Shown: positions 18,029-28,748, counted from the first letter of the stretch. The stretch is DNA of 64,000 nt from an uncultured Eubacteriales bacterium (GCA_949288175.1 CASEIV010000005.1:58034-122033), one strand, 5' to 3'. Program-made: numbers and translations. The notes: generated from the sequence alone by a model not told the origin.

Positions 18029-18781
18029 CTATTTATCAAAGTTAACAATCTTTGAAAATTCTTCTGGATCTAAACTTGCTCCTCCAACTAATCCTCCGTC
18101 TATATCAGACATTGTGAATAGTTCTTTTGCATTTTTAGATTTTACACTTCCACCATATTGTATTATAACTCTATCTGCTACATTTTGTCCATAAATTTCG
18201 GCAATTTTCTTACGGATATCTTTGATTGAGTTATTTGCATCTTCACTTGTTGCTGTTTTTCCTGTTCCAATTGCCCAAATTGGTTCATAAGCAATAATGG
18301 TATTTTCTACTTGTTCATTTGTTAATCCTTCTAATGCTAGTTCTGTTTGTTTTGTGATGACTTCTGCTGTTTTTCCAGCTTCTCTTTGTTCCAATGTTTC
18401 TCCAACACATACAATTGGTTTTAATCCATTTGCAAATGCTGCTTTTATCTTTTTATTGACACTTTCATCTGTTTCGTTAAAATATTGTCTTCTTTCTGAA
18501 TGTCCAATAATCACATATTCTACATTAATTGATTTTAGCATTTTTGCTGATACTTCTCCTGTGTAAGCACCTTTTTCTTCAAAATGCATGTTTTGTGCAC
18601 CAATTTTTATATTCGTATTTTGTGCAGTTAATAAGGCATAAAATAAATCAGTAAATGGAACACATAAAATAACCTCATTTTGTGTTTCACCTACTAATTT
18701 TGATAATTCCTCAATATATTTAATTGTCTCATCTGGAAGCATATTCATTTTCCAATTTCCTGCAATTACTTTTCTTCTCAT
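18029..18781 (-). CDS. tpiA: Triosephosphate isomerase
   Basis: 250 residues. GNWKMN with the substrate-binding lysine at the N-terminus, the catalytic histidine in IIGHSERR, the catalytic glutamate in AYEPIWAIGTGK, and the phosphate-gripping GGS and GGLVGGASL loops. It interconverts DHAP and glyceraldehyde-3-phosphate in the cytosol. A GGAGG site precedes the ATG. Confidence 0.97.
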   Translation of the reverse strand: MRRKVIAGNWKMNMLPDETIKYIEELSKLVGETQNEVILCVPFTDLFYALLTAQNTNIKIGAQNMHFEEKGAYTGEVSAKMLKSINVEYVIIGHSERRQYFNETDESVNKKIKAAFANGLKPIVCVGETLEQREAGKTAEVITKQTELALEGLTNEQVENTIIAYEPIWAIGTGKTATSEDANNSIKDIRKKIAEIYGQNVADRVIIQYGGSVKSKNAKELFTMSDIDGGLVGGASLDPEEFSKIVNFDK

Positions 18782-18901
18782 AAAAATTCCTCCATTCGCG
18801 CGTTATACGCTCTAATTATTTTATATATAATAATGTTAAATTCATTTTTTCGTGACTCAACATTATTACACGCCACTACGGACAGTACCATTGTATAACA
18901 A

Positions 18902-18938
18902 AAGAGAATACTTTTCAAGTATTCTCTTAGTTTTTTCA
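18902..18938. terminator. Bidirectional terminator between tpiA and pgk
   Basis: GAGAATACTT/AAGTATTCTC with a short loop; T-rich runs on both sides (TTTTTTC on plus, TTTTGTT on minus). Confidence 0.75.
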
Positions 18939-18963
18939 TATTATTTCGTTACAGTTTAGACCA

Positions 18964-19009
18964 AAATGTCGCATAGACAAACGAACTCTATGCGACATAT
19001 CTTTTTTTA
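18964..19009 (-). terminator. Hairpin directly after pgk
   Basis: ATGTCGCATAGA pairs with TCTATGCGACAT around a 10-base loop; eight T on the plus strand next to the pgk stop. Confidence 0.65.
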
Positions 19010-20191
19010 TTTATCCATTAAAGCTTCAATTCCTGGTAATTTCTTTCCTTCTAAAAATTCTAGAGAAGCTCCTCCACCTGTTGAAATATGTGTCATTTTA
19101 TCTTCTAATCCAGCTTTCTTAACAGCAGCTGCTGAATCTCCCCCACCGATAATCGTTGTAGCATCAATTTCTGATAATACTTTTGCAATTGCATTTGTTC
19201 CAATAGCAAATTGATCAAATTCAAATAATCCTAAAGGTCCATTCCATACAACTGTTTTTGCATTTCTTAATTCTTCTTCAAACATTTTGATAGTTTCTGG
19301 TCCAATATCAAATCCTTCCCACTCTGCTGGAATTTCTTTGTAACTTACAATTTTGCTCTCTGTATCTGGTTTAAATTCTTTACCAACTTTTGTATCTACT
19401 GGAAGCATAAATTTAACACCTTTTTGTTTTGCTTTTTCCATAGCTTCTTTTGCTAAATCTAGTTTGTCCATTTCGCAAATTGAATTTCCAACTTCATATC
19501 CTTGTGCTTTGAAGAATGTATATGCCATTCCTCCACCAATCATTAATGTATCTACTTTTTCTAATAAACTATCAATAACACCAATTTTGTCAGAAACTTT
19601 TGCACCACCTAAAATAGCAACAAATGGTCTTTCTGGATTGTTAACAGCATTTCCTAAGAATTGTAATTCTTTTTCAATTAAGAATCCTGATACTGCTGGT
19701 AAATAGCTTGCAACTCCTGTTGTTGAAGCATGTGCTCTATGAGCTGTTCCGAAAGCATCATTTACATATACTTCTGCCATTGATGCTAATTTTTTACAAA
19801 ATTCTGGGTCATTATCTGTTTCTTCTTTATGGAATCTTACATTTTCAAGTAATAAGATTTCCCCTTCTTTTAAGTTAGCTGCTTTTGTCGTTGCGTCTTC
19901 ACCAATAACATCTTTTGCCATGATAACTTCTTGTCCTAATAATTTTGATAATTCTTTTGCAACAGGTGCTAATGAAAATTCTGGTTTAAATTCTCCTTTT
20001 GGTCTTCCTAAATGTGATGCTAGTACTAATTTACAGTTTTGTTCTAATAAATATTTAATGGTTGGTAATGCTGCTACAATTCTTGTATTGTCTGTTATAT
20101 TTTGATTTTCATCCATTGGTACATTGAAGTCACATCTTACAAATACTTTTTTTCCTTTCAAATCAATGTCTTTTACTGTTTTCTTATTCAT
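19007..20191 (-). CDS. pgk: Phosphoglycerate kinase
   Basis: 394 residues. The opening [16 protein letters not shown] motif, the [10 protein letters not shown] loop that binds 3-phosphoglycerate, the KVSDKIGV hinge, and the C-terminal nucleotide loop [12 protein letters not shown] with [13 protein letters not shown] are all present. It makes ATP from 1,3-bisphosphoglycerate. GGAGG upstream; between gap and tpiA in the usual glycolytic order. Confidence 0.97.
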   Translation of the reverse strand: MNKKTVKDIDLKGKKVFVRCDFNVPMDENQNITDNTRIVAALPTIKYLLEQNCKLVLASHLGRPKGEFKPEFSLAPVAKELSKLLGQEVIMAKDVIGEDATTKAANLKEGEILLLENVRFHKEETDNDPEFCKKLASMAEVYVNDAFGTAHRAHASTTGVASYLPAVSGFLIEKELQFLGNAVNNPERPFVAILGGAKVSDKIGVIDSLLEKVDTLMIGGGMAYTFFKAQGYEVGNSICEMDKLDLAKEAMEKAKQKGVKFMLPVDTKVGKEFKPDTESKIVSYKEIPAEWEGFDIGPETIKMFEEELRNAKTVVWNGPLGLFEFDQFAIGTNAIAKVLSEIDATTIIGGGDSAAAVKKAGLEDKMTHISTGGGASLEFLEGKKLPGIEALMDK

Positions 20192-20331
20192 AATGAATCC
20201 TCCCTTTCTTTACTGCAACCAATCATATGCAGTTCTCTTTCTTGAGCAGTTCTATTGTATAGCATTTTTTTCCAGTTTTCAAGTAAAAAATTATATTTTA
20301 TTTGAATTTTTATATTGATAAATAAAATCGT

Positions 20332-20363
20332 AAAAGACTAGGAATTGCCGTTCCTAGTCTTTT
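20332..20363 (-). terminator. Terminator after gap
   Basis: AAAGACTAGGAA/TTCCTAGTCTTT with a 6-base loop, T-runs on both sides, between the gap stop and pgk start. Confidence 0.8.
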
Positions 20364-20427
20364 TATAGTTCCTTTGTATTACATGAATACTAACCAATAT
20401 ATCAATATTGACCAATTTGCATTTTTA

Positions 20428-21468
<1,041 letters not shown>

Positions 21469-21509
21469 TTATTTTTTAGTCTCTCTCGACCTTTCTTATT
21501 CTATACCAA

Positions 21510-21543
21510 AAAAGAATACTTTTCAAGTATTCTTTTCGTTTTT
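21510..21543 (-). terminator. Terminator overlapping the end of pyrD
   Basis: AAGAATACTT/AAGTATTCTT; the pyrD stop TGA lies in the loop and TTTTTTGG follows on the minus strand. It ends the pyrimidine cluster before gap. Confidence 0.8.
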
Positions 21544-22386
21544 TCCTATTTTTTCTAATTCATCTACACTTGTATATGGGTCTATAAAGTTTCCAGCACC
21601 GATTGAAACGGTTGTTGCACCTGCTAGCATAAATTCGATAGCATCTTCTCCAGATACAATTCCACCTAATCCCATAATCGGAATATTGACTGCTTGTGCT
21701 ACTTGGTATACCATTCTAACAGCTACTGGTCTGATAGCTGGTCCTGATAGTCCACCTGTATTATTAGCAAGAACTGGTTTTCTTTTATAAATATCAATTT
21801 TCATAGCTAATAATGTATTGATTAAAGAAACTGCATCTGCTCCTCCATCTTCTACACCTTTTGCAATTCCTGCAATATCTGTTACATTTGGCGTTAGTTT
21901 TACAATTAATGGTTTATCTAATACTTTCCTTACTTCGCTTGTTACTTTTTTTACACCTTCATATGTATTTCCAAAAGCCATACAACCTTCTTTTACGTTT
22001 GGGCAAGATAAGTTTAATTCTACACCATCAATATCTAGGTTATTTAATATCTTACACAATTCTACATATTCATCAATTGAACTTCCACAAGCATTAACAA
22101 TGATTTTTGTATCAAACTTTCTTAAATATGGTAAATCATTATTTGCAAAATATTCTACTCCTGGATTTTGAAGTCCTATACTATTTAACATTCCACTTGG
22201 TGTTTCACATACTCTTGATGGTTTATTTCCACTTTTTGGTCTTAAAGATGTTCCTTTTGTGATGATGGCTCCTAATTTTCCCAAATCGAAAAAGTCTGCA
22301 TATTCTCTCCCATATCCAAAAGTACCAGATGCAACTGTTACTGGATTTTTCATTTCAATTCCTGCAAAATTTACTTTCGTATTCAT
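21523..22386 (-). CDS. pyrD: Dihydroorotate dehydrogenase B, catalytic subunit
   Basis: 287 residues from the ATG at 22384-22386 (AAGGAATG upstream). An ATG at 22438-22440 that overlaps the previous stop as TAATG is an alternative. Family motifs: NPVTVASGTFGYG, the catalytic cysteine region VELNLSCPNVKEGCMAFG typical of class 1B, and the FMN phosphate site MGLGGIVSGEDAIEFMLAGA. It oxidises dihydroorotate to orotate and passes electrons through PyrK to NAD. Last gene of the pyr cluster. Confidence 0.95.
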   Translation of the reverse strand: MNTKVNFAGIEMKNPVTVASGTFGYGREYADFFDLGKLGAIITKGTSLRPKSGNKPSRVCETPSGMLNSIGLQNPGVEYFANNDLPYLRKFDTKIIVNACGSSIDEYVELCKILNNLDIDGVELNLSCPNVKEGCMAFGNTYEGVKKVTSEVRKVLDKPLIVKLTPNVTDIAGIAKGVEDGGADAVSLINTLLAMKIDIYKRKPVLANNTGGLSGPAIRPVAVRMVYQVAQAVNIPIMGLGGIVSGEDAIEFMLAGATTVSIGAGNFIDPYTSVDELEKIGKNEKNT

Positions 22387-22439
22387 ACTTTTCATTCCTT
22401 TCTTATCTATTCGGAAAAGAGTTTTTATAAGCTCTTCCA

Positions 22440-22979
22440 TTATTTTTGTTTTATCATTTCTACTTGATGTGTTAGATTTATATCTGACATTTCTTCAATA
22501 AATTGTATGATTTTTTCTAGTTGCAAATATTTAGGTTTGTCTTCTATTTGGTTCATGTATTTTTTTATTTTTTCCATAGGTTCTAAATGATATCTTTTTA
22601 TAATTTCTGTATTTAAAGAATCATAATCATTATGAAATGTATCATGATTTGCTTTTGCTTGTTTTGCCTCTTGTCTAAAATAAATTCTATCAAAATAATC
22701 ATCAACTAATAAATGGATAAAATATCCTTTCCAATAATCTGTATTTAAATCTTCTTTTTTATCTTTCAAAAATTTATCTAAATAAATAATTTGATCATCT
22801 CTTGTCCAATCTCCCCATTCTCCATAATGTGTTTCACTCTTGCTAATATATTGAGATTCTATTGGAATATAGTCTGGAGCAATCGTCCCTTCTATAAATT
22901 CATCTATGTTTTTTATTTCTTTTTCATGCTTTTTTGCATATTCTTTTGCTATGGCAATATGTATTGTAAATCCTGGCAT
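22440..22979 (-). CDS. Zinc-dependent phospholipase C-like (S1-P1/PLC fold) protein
   Basis: 179 residues. The start MPGFTIHIAIAKEY, a mid-protein DYIPIES segment, and GYFIHLLVDDYFDR (H and D metal ligands) follow the pattern of the zinc-dependent phospholipase C/nuclease family seen in many Firmicutes as a stand-alone cytosolic protein. It lacks a signal peptide. It is inserted in the pyr cluster between pyrK and pyrD, with its stop overlapping a possible pyrD start. Substrate unknown. Confidence 0.6.
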   Translation of the reverse strand: MPGFTIHIAIAKEYAKKHEKEIKNIDEFIEGTIAPDYIPIESQYISKSETHYGEWGDWTRDDQIIYLDKFLKDKKEDLNTDYWKGYFIHLLVDDYFDRIYFRQEAKQAKANHDTFHNDYDSLNTEIIKRYHLEPMEKIKKYMNQIEDKPKYLQLEKIIQFIEEMSDINLTHQVEMIKQK

Positions 22980-23066
22980 TTCATTTTTTCCTCTTTCACT
23001 TAAGCTTTATGAATTTTATATTTTGTCTAAACCTAAAATTTTATGTTTTATACAATTATTAGGAAG

Positions 23067-23858
23067 CTAAATCTCTACATCTCTGCTATTGAATACTGGT
23101 CCACCTTTACAAACATGGAAATATTCTGGTGCATCTTTTGGACTTTTAGCCGTTTTTACTGCACAACCTAAACATACACCTAATCCACATCCCATTTTTT
23201 CTTCTAGAGATATTTGACATTCGATGTTATTTTCATTTGCATATTTTTGAATAGCTTTTAACATAGGAAGTGGTCCACAAGCATATATACAATCATATTG
23301 TTCTTTTTTCATATCTTCCATCAAATAGTCAATGGCAAATCCTTTATTTTTATAACTTCCATCATCTGTTGTAATAACTAAATTATCTGTTACTTCCTCA
23401 AATTCTTTCTCTAGCATAACAAAATCTTTATTTCTAAATCCTAAATAGCAATGTACTTCCTTTTTATCTTCTTTTGCTTCTTTAGAAAGTTCATATAATG
23501 GGAATATTCCAATTCCTCCACCGATAACTGCTATTTTATTATATTTATCTGTTTTAAATGTTCCATATCCTAATGGTCCTATGATATCAATGTTATCTCC
23601 AATTTCTTTTCTAGACAATATCTCTGTTCCTTTGCCTTTTACTTGGAAAATAAATTCTAGTATTCCATTTTTTCTATCCAAATTATAGATACTAATTGGT
23701 CTTCTTAAAAATGGTTCTACTTGGTCTGTTACTCTAATTTCAATAAAATTTCCTGGTTTTGCATCTTCTACAATTTCACTTGCTTTGACACTAAGTTTGT
23801 AAATTCCTTTAATAATTTCTTCTTTTTCTACCAATTTTGCTAATACTTGCTTTGGCAT
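23067..23858 (-). CDS. pyrK: Dihydroorotate dehydrogenase B, electron transfer subunit
   Basis: 263 residues. FAD-binding FLRRPISIYN, the NAD-binding AVIGGGIGIFPLYEL, and a C-terminal 2Fe-2S ligand set in EEKMGCGLGVCLGCAVKT with a fourth cysteine in FHVCKGGPVF. It shuttles electrons from PyrD to NAD. The AAGGAGG-type site is upstream; the preceding Nudix gene ends 17 bases away. Confidence 0.95.
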   Translation of the reverse strand: MPKQVLAKLVEKEEIIKGIYKLSVKASEIVEDAKPGNFIEIRVTDQVEPFLRRPISIYNLDRKNGILEFIFQVKGKGTEILSRKEIGDNIDIIGPLGYGTFKTDKYNKIAVIGGGIGIFPLYELSKEAKEDKKEVHCYLGFRNKDFVMLEKEFEEVTDNLVITTDDGSYKNKGFAIDYLMEDMKKEQYDCIYACGPLPMLKAIQKYANENNIECQISLEEKMGCGLGVCLGCAVKTAKSPKDAPEYFHVCKGGPVFNSRDVEI

Positions 23859-23875
23859 ATTTTACCTCCTTTAAT

Positions 23876-24311
23876 CTATTTTTGTTTCTCATTAACATGT
23901 GTTTTTGTATAAGCTCTCACTGCATGTTTCGTTGTGATTGTTAAATTTTCTGGTAATGTATGTAAGTCAAACCATTGCATGTCTGTGTGTTTAGTTGGTT
24001 CCATGATTTTAGGTTCTCCTTTTGTGATTGTACATAAAAAGCTTGGAGATACCCAATGTTGATTTTCATTTTTTACAATATGATCACAAATTCCTAATAG
24101 TTTTTCTACTTTTATATCCACTCCACATTCTTCTTTTACTTCTCTTTTGACTGCATCTTCAAAAGTTTCCATCCATTCTAATTTTCCACCTGGTATACTC
24201 CAATAGCCTTTTTCTGGTTCTTTATTTCTTTGTTGTAATAATAATTGCCCTTTTTCATTCATGATAAATGCTCCGACAACCTACACCTATATAATCTTTA
24301 CCTGGTTTCAT
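23876..24311 (-). CDS. Nudix hydrolase whose gene needs a +1 shift at a CGG codon
   Basis: The frame that holds the Nudix box (GGKLEWMETFEDAVKREVKEE and onward) has its first ATG at 24262, too late for the first strand. An upstream ATG at 24309-24311 codes MKPGKDYIGVGC and then meets CGG at 24273-24275. Skipping that C (24275) gives C-G-A-F-I-M-N-E-K-G, the normal Nudix strand, and a 144-residue protein. The whole span is 436 bases, one more than a multiple of three. Nudix enzymes cleave nucleoside diphosphate derivatives. Located between pyrF and pyrK, so a role in nucleotide cleaning is plausible. Either a natural frameshift/quadruplet decoding site, a mutation or a sequence error; the repeated pattern favours the first. 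Confidence 0.8.
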
Positions 24312-24350
24312 GTTTCTCACTTCTTTCTGTGATAATCGTTGTACTCTTTT

Positions 24351-25277
24351 CTATTTTATAGCTTGATTTAATTCATCTCTCATTCTAATGGCTTCTGCTC
24401 TGGTTGCTTTTGCAAAATCCTCTTCTGCATACTTATCTTTCCATAAATCAGATTTATATGCACACATTAATCCTCTAGAACTGTTAACAATTCCACCAAT
24501 TCCATTTTCATCAAATCCTAAAGCAATATCCTCTGCTTTTCCACCTTGTGCCCCATAACCTGGTATTAAGAAAAAGGTATGTGGTGCTGTTTTTCTTAAT
24601 TCTTGCAATTGTTTTGGATATGTTGCACCTACCACAGTTGAAATGCTACTATATCCATATTCTCCTCTCAAATCTTTTCCCCATTCTTCCACAAGTTTTG
24701 CAACTTTTGTGTATACTTCTTCTCCTGTTTCTAGTTTCAAATCTTGTAATTCTCCAGATGATGGATTTGATGTTTTATCAAGTATAAATACACCTTTTCC
24801 ATATTTTTGTGCATCCTCTATAAATGGCTTCACTCCATCAATTCCTAAATATGGATTTACTGTTACAAAATCCACATCATAAATACTTTCTTCTTTTTCT
24901 CCTATTTTTGTTTTTCCTAAGAAAGCATTTGAATACGCTTTTGCAGTACTTCCAATATCTCCTCTTTTGATATCTGCTATGACAACCATTCCTTTTTCTT
25001 TTGCATATTTACAAGTTTCTTCAAAAGCCTTCATTCCTTCTAATCCATACATTTCATAAAATGCAATTTGTGGTTTTACTGCTGGTATAATATCACATGT
25101 TGCATCAATTAATGCTTTATTAAATTCTACAATTGCTTTCGCTACTCCTTCTAAGTTTTCTTCATATTTATTTCTAATGCATTCTGGTATCATTTCATAT
25201 CTTGGATCCAACCCCATAACGGTTGGATTATTGGTTTCTTTAATTTTATCAATTAATTTGTCCATTGCATTTATCAT
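24351..25277 (-). CDS. pyrF: Orotidine 5'-phosphate decarboxylase (long type)
   Basis: 308 residues, the long subfamily. Substrate and catalytic motifs: VMGLDPRYEMIP, AVKPQIAFYEMYG, and the catalytic ADIKRGDIGSTAKAY with its Asp-Lys-Asp. The C-terminal phosphate loop is IPGYGAQGGKAED and IVNSSRGL. It converts OMP to UMP. The ribosome-binding site is weak (AAGGG 12 bases upstream), so the second ATG four codons later remains possible. Confidence 0.95.
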   Translation of the reverse strand: MINAMDKLIDKIKETNNPTVMGLDPRYEMIPECIRNKYEENLEGVAKAIVEFNKALIDATCDIIPAVKPQIAFYEMYGLEGMKAFEETCKYAKEKGMVVIADIKRGDIGSTAKAYSNAFLGKTKIGEKEESIYDVDFVTVNPYLGIDGVKPFIEDAQKYGKGVFILDKTSNPSSGELQDLKLETGEEVYTKVAKLVEEWGKDLRGEYGYSSISTVVGATYPKQLQELRKTAPHTFFLIPGYGAQGGKAEDIALGFDENGIGGIVNSSRGLMCAYKSDLWKDKYAEEDFAKATRAEAIRMRDELNQAIK

Positions 25278-25341
25278 TCTTTATTTCATCCCTTTCTATC
25301 TATATCCTAATGTTATTTTATATTTTTATTATATAAAATAA

Positions 25342-25702
25342 CTATTTTATTAACAATTCTTCCCATTCTTTCTCTTTGAATCCAACATATATTTTTTCTT
25401 GTGTTGTCAATAATGGTCTTTTAATTAGCATCCCATCAGATGCCAATAATGTTATTTTTTCTTTATCAGACATGGTTAGTAATTTTTCCTTTAAATTTAA
25501 TTCTTTATATTTTAACCCGACTTGTGTTAAAAAATTTCTTTATTTCATATCCACTTTCTTTTATCCATGTTTCTAATTCTTTTTCTGTCGGTGTTTCTGA
25601 AACAATATTTCTATCTTGGAATGGGATATTGTTTTTTTCTAACCATTGTTTTGCTTTTTTACAAGTAGAACATTTTGGATATTGTATAAACATTGATTCC
25701 AA
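25342..25702 (-). CDS. ArsC/Spx-family protein whose gene needs a +1 shift at a CGG codon
   Basis: A TTG start at 25700-25702 (AGGAG 8 bases upstream) opens MESMFIQYPKCSTCKKAKQW with the CxxC redox motif of the ArsC/Spx/YusI family. The frame reaches KKFFNTS and then CGG at 25517-25519. Read straight it stops three codons later. Skipping the C (25519) gives G-L-K-Y-K-E-L-N and continues through SDGMLIKRPLL to a TAG at 25342-25344. The product is 119 residues, the normal length; the span of 361 bases is one more than a multiple of three. Family members are thioredoxin-fold arsenate reductase-like proteins. It lies between pyrC and pyrF. Confidence 0.85.
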
Positions 25703-25752
25703 GGTTCTCTCTCCTTTTCTTTTATATTAAATACAAATCAAATTTTTCAAAT

Positions 25753-25833
25753 AGGTCTGTCCCTTTTGTTCATTTTTTGAACATTGGGGACAGGTCAAAT
25801 CGTTCAATTTTTGAACGATTTGGCACGTCCCCA
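25753..25833. repeat. REP-like palindrome, copy 2
   Basis: GGTCTGTCCCTTTTGTTCATTTT is followed by a GTTCA/TGAAC hairpin, GGGGACAGGTC, and an AAATCGTTCAA/GAACGATTT hairpin ending GGCACGTCCCC. It shares two blocks with the copy at 12078-12160. Located just after the pyrC stop. Confidence 0.75.
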
Positions 25834-25838
25834 ACGTT

Positions 25839-27116
25839 TCACCCCTCATATACCACTTTTCCATTTACGATTGTGTATTTTACTTTTCCTTTTAGTGTTT
25901 TTCCGATAAATGGACTATTTTTTGATTTAGAAACGATCATTTCTTTTGTATATGCATATTCTTCATTTGGGTCAAATATCGTGATATCTGCCATTTTTCC
26001 TGTTTCTATACTTCCTCTTTCATTATCAATATGTAATAATTTAGATGGTGTATATGAAGTAAGTCTTACTAGATTTAAATAATCAATATGTCCTGGGTCT
26101 ATTAGATTCATAATTTCAGCTGAAAGTGCTGTTTCAAATCCAATAATTCCATTTGGTGCTTTTGATAATTCTACATTTTTTTCTGATTCTGCATGTGGTG
26201 CATGGTCTGTAATGATACAATCAATGGTTCCTTCTTTTAATCCTTCGATAATGGCTTGTTTATCTTTCTCTTCTCTTAAAGGTGGATTCATTTTTGCATT
26301 GGTACCTGATTTTAGTACTTCATCCACTGTGAATGTGAAATAATGTGGGCAAGTTTCACAAGTGATTTTGACACCTCTTTTTTTGGCATCTCTTATCATA
26401 TCTTTACTGGTTTTTGTACTAATATGACAGATATGTCCTCTTACTCCATTTGTTTCTGATATAACGATTTCTCTTGCTGCCATCATTTCTTCTGCTTCTG
26501 GTAATACACCTTGTACTCCTAATTGGTCTGCTACTGGTCCTGCATTTATTGCACCTGCAGATACAGATTTTTCCTCACAATGTGATGCTACAAATGTTCC
26601 TAATTTATCTGCTTCTATCATGGCTTGTCTCATCATTCTGCTATTCACAACTGGCATCCCATCATCAGAAAATGCAATGGCTCCTGCTTTTTTTAATTCT
26701 TCGAAGTTAACTAATTCTTCTCCTTTTTCTCCTTTACTAACAGATGCATATGGTAACACATTACATAGATTTACCCTTTTAGCTTCATTTATGATATATG
26801 TTAATGTTTCTACATTGTCTGGTGTAGGTTTTGTATTTGGCATAGGACAAATGGTTGTAAATCCACCTGCAACAGCACTTTTTGAACCAGTCTCTATTGT
26901 TTCTTTATGTTCTCCTCCTGGCTCTCTTAAGTGGCAATGTATATCTATCATACCTGGTATGATGTTTAAATTTGTACAGTCTATTTCTTTATCTACAGTT
27001 TCGTTTATATTTTTTTCCACTTTTACAATTTTATCATCTTCTATTAAGATATCATATTTGTCATCTAGTTTATTTTTATAATCTATTACATGTCCATTCT
27101 TTAATAATAATTTCAT
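25839..27116 (-). CDS. pyrC: Dihydroorotase
   Basis: 425 residues, type I dihydroorotase (amidohydrolase) length. Metal ligands appear in IDIHCHLREPGGEHKET, SHCEEKS, GHICHIS and ITDHAPHAESEK. It closes carbamoyl aspartate to dihydroorotate, the third step of UMP synthesis. It lies 79 bases after pyrI in the pyrB, pyrI, pyrC order. Confidence 0.95.
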   Translation of the reverse strand: MKLLLKNGHVIDYKNKLDDKYDILIEDDKIVKVEKNINETVDKEIDCTNLNIIPGMIDIHCHLREPGGEHKETIETGSKSAVAGGFTTICPMPNTKPTPDNVETLTYIINEAKRVNLCNVLPYASVSKGEKGEELVNFEELKKAGAIAFSDDGMPVVNSRMMRQAMIEADKLGTFVASHCEEKSVSAGAINAGPVADQLGVQGVLPEAEEMMAAREIVISETNGVRGHICHISTKTSKDMIRDAKKRGVKITCETCPHYFTFTVDEVLKSGTNAKMNPPLREEKDKQAIIEGLKEGTIDCIITDHAPHAESEKNVELSKAPNGIIGFETALSAEIMNLIDPGHIDYLNLVRLTSYTPSKLLHIDNERGSIETGKMADITIFDPNEEYAYTKEMIVSKSKNSPFIGKTLKGKVKYTIVNGKVVYEG

Positions 27117-27195
27117 TTACATATCTTCCTTTCCAACTTTTTATTTCTTATTACATAGAAAAATCTGGCTTTTATTTTGCTAACGCACGTTGTTT

Positions 27196-27615
27196 TTATC
27201 TATTTACTTGTTCCTCACAATATTTACATCTATATACTACATTTTCTCTATCTGTTAATTCACAAATATGTGGTAATTCTTGTTCTATTGATGTAATACA
27301 TCTTGGATTTTTACATTTCACAACATTTACTAATTTTTCTGGAAGTTCTGGATGGAATTTTTCTATAATCTTTCCATCCTTTATTTTATTTACTGTAATC
27401 TTTGGATCCAAATATCCTAATATATCTAAATTGATATCTAAGTTTTCATCAATTTTTATAATGTCTTTTTTCCCTGTTTTATTACTTTTTGCATTTTTGA
27501 TAATCGCAACAGATGTATCTAATTCTCCTAAATTTAAGTAATTATATATCTCAAAACTTTTCCCTGGTTCTATATGGTCTATTACATATCCATTTTTTAT
27601 ACTATCTATATTCAT
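27196..27615 (-). CDS. pyrI: Aspartate carbamoyltransferase regulatory chain
   Basis: 139 residues, shorter than the about 150 of E. coli PyrI. The nucleotide-binding N-terminal domain (VIDHIEPGKSFEIYNYLNL) is followed by the zinc domain with CKNPRC and CKYCEEQ, the four cysteines that join it to the catalytic chain. It makes the transcarbamoylase sensitive to CTP and ATP. Co-transcribed with pyrB. Confidence 0.93.
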   Translation of the reverse strand: MNIDSIKNGYVIDHIEPGKSFEIYNYLNLGELDTSVAIIKNAKSNKTGKKDIIKIDENLDINLDILGYLDPKITVNKIKDGKIIEKFHPELPEKLVNVVKCKNPRCITSIEQELPHICELTDRENVVYRCKYCEEQVNR

Positions 27616-27695
27616 TGACTTCTTTTCCTTTCTTTTTCAAAATCAATTTTTAAAACTTTTATATAACAAATTTCATATAACTAAATTTCGTCTTG

Positions 27696-28610
27696 TTATT
27701 TTATCTCTAGTAACTTTAATATTAATGCCATTCTAATAAATTTACCATATTTTGCTTGTTTGAAATAACATGCTCTTGGGTCATCATCCACTTCTACTGC
27801 TATTTCGTTGACTCTTGGTAATGGGTGCATAATACATAAATCTGTTTTAGCATTTTCTAATTTTTCCTTATTTAAGATATAATAATCTTTTAATCTGATA
27901 TAATCCTCTTCATTAAAAAATCTTTCTTGTTGTACCCTTGTCATATATAAAATATCTAACTCTGACATATATTCTTCCATATTATTTGTTTCTACATATT
28001 CCATATGATTTTTTTCTAATACATCTGTCTTCACATAATCTGGCAATTTTAGTTCATCTGGTGAAATTAAAACGATTTTAATATTGCTATATCTTGACAT
28101 AGCTGTAATTAAAGAATGAACAGTTCTTCCGAATTTTAAATCACCACAGATTCCTATTGTTAAATTAGATAATCTGTGTTTTTCACATTGAATGGTTAAT
28201 AAATCTGTTAATGTTTGTGTTGGATGACAATGACCTCCATCACCAGCATTAATAATTGGTACTTCTGCTTTCATAGAAGCAACTAATGGTGCCCCTTCTT
28301 TTGGGTGTCTCATGGCAATAATATCTGCATATCCGCCAATTACTCTTACTGTATCTGCTACACTCTCTCCTTTTGCAGCAGAACTAGATTTTGCAGAAGA
28401 AAATCCTAATACATTCCCTCCTAATTCCATCATTGCCGCTTCAAAACTTAATCTTGTTCTTGTACTTGGTTCATAAAATAAAGTTGCTAATTTTTTACCT
28501 TCACATTTTTTTGCGTATTTTTCTTTATTCGTCATAATGTCTTTTGCCACATCTATCAATTCGTCAATTTCATTTGTTGATAAATCTTTGATATCAATTA
28601 AATGTTTCAT
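27696..28610 (-). CDS. pyrB: Aspartate carbamoyltransferase catalytic chain
   Basis: 304 residues. Carbamoyl phosphate site [12 protein letters not shown], the SSAAKGES loop, [13 protein letters not shown], and the aspartate loop MTRVQQERF with HPLPRVNEI. It forms carbamoyl aspartate. AAAGGAGG precedes the ATG and a strong promoter lies at 28640-28668; first gene of the pyrimidine cluster. No pyrR-type attenuator is visible in the short leader. Confidence 0.96.
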   Translation of the reverse strand: MKHLIDIKDLSTNEIDELIDVAKDIMTNKEKYAKKCEGKKLATLFYEPSTRTRLSFEAAMMELGGNVLGFSSAKSSSAAKGESVADTVRVIGGYADIIAMRHPKEGAPLVASMKAEVPIINAGDGGHCHPTQTLTDLLTIQCEKHRLSNLTIGICGDLKFGRTVHSLITAMSRYSNIKIVLISPDELKLPDYVKTDVLEKNHMEYVETNNMEEYMSELDILYMTRVQQERFFNEEDYIRLKDYYILNKEKLENAKTDLCIMHPLPRVNEIAVEVDDDPRACYFKQAKYGKFIRMALILKLLEIK

Positions 28611-28639
28611 GTTTTCCTCCTTTAATTTAATCTCTTAAT

Positions 28640-28668
28640 ACTATACAGAAAAATACCTTAAAAGTCAA
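28640..28668 (-). promoter_or_regulatory. Promoter of the pyr cluster
   Basis: TTGACT (28663-28668), 17 bases, TATAGT (28640-28645) on the minus strand, about 30 bases before pyrB. Confidence 0.8.
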
Positions 28669-28719
28669 TGAAAAAGCATGAAAAATGTTAAAATATTGCA
28701 TTTTTTAGTGCTTTACCAA

Positions 28720-28748
28720 TTGACTTATTCTCCTTTTTATATTATGAT
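28720..28748 (+). promoter_or_regulatory. Promoter of the divergent pyrE-like gene
   Basis: TTGACT (28720-28725), 17 bases, TATGAT (28743-28748), 30 bases before the ATG; back to back with the pyrB promoter. Confidence 0.75.

Noticed and set aside
23876..25702. The +1 shifts as random sequencing errors
   Set aside because: Three independent sites all have the same extra base, always making CGG, always where glycine is expected. Random indels, which would favour the A/T runs that fill this DNA, would not do this. Raw reads are still needed.
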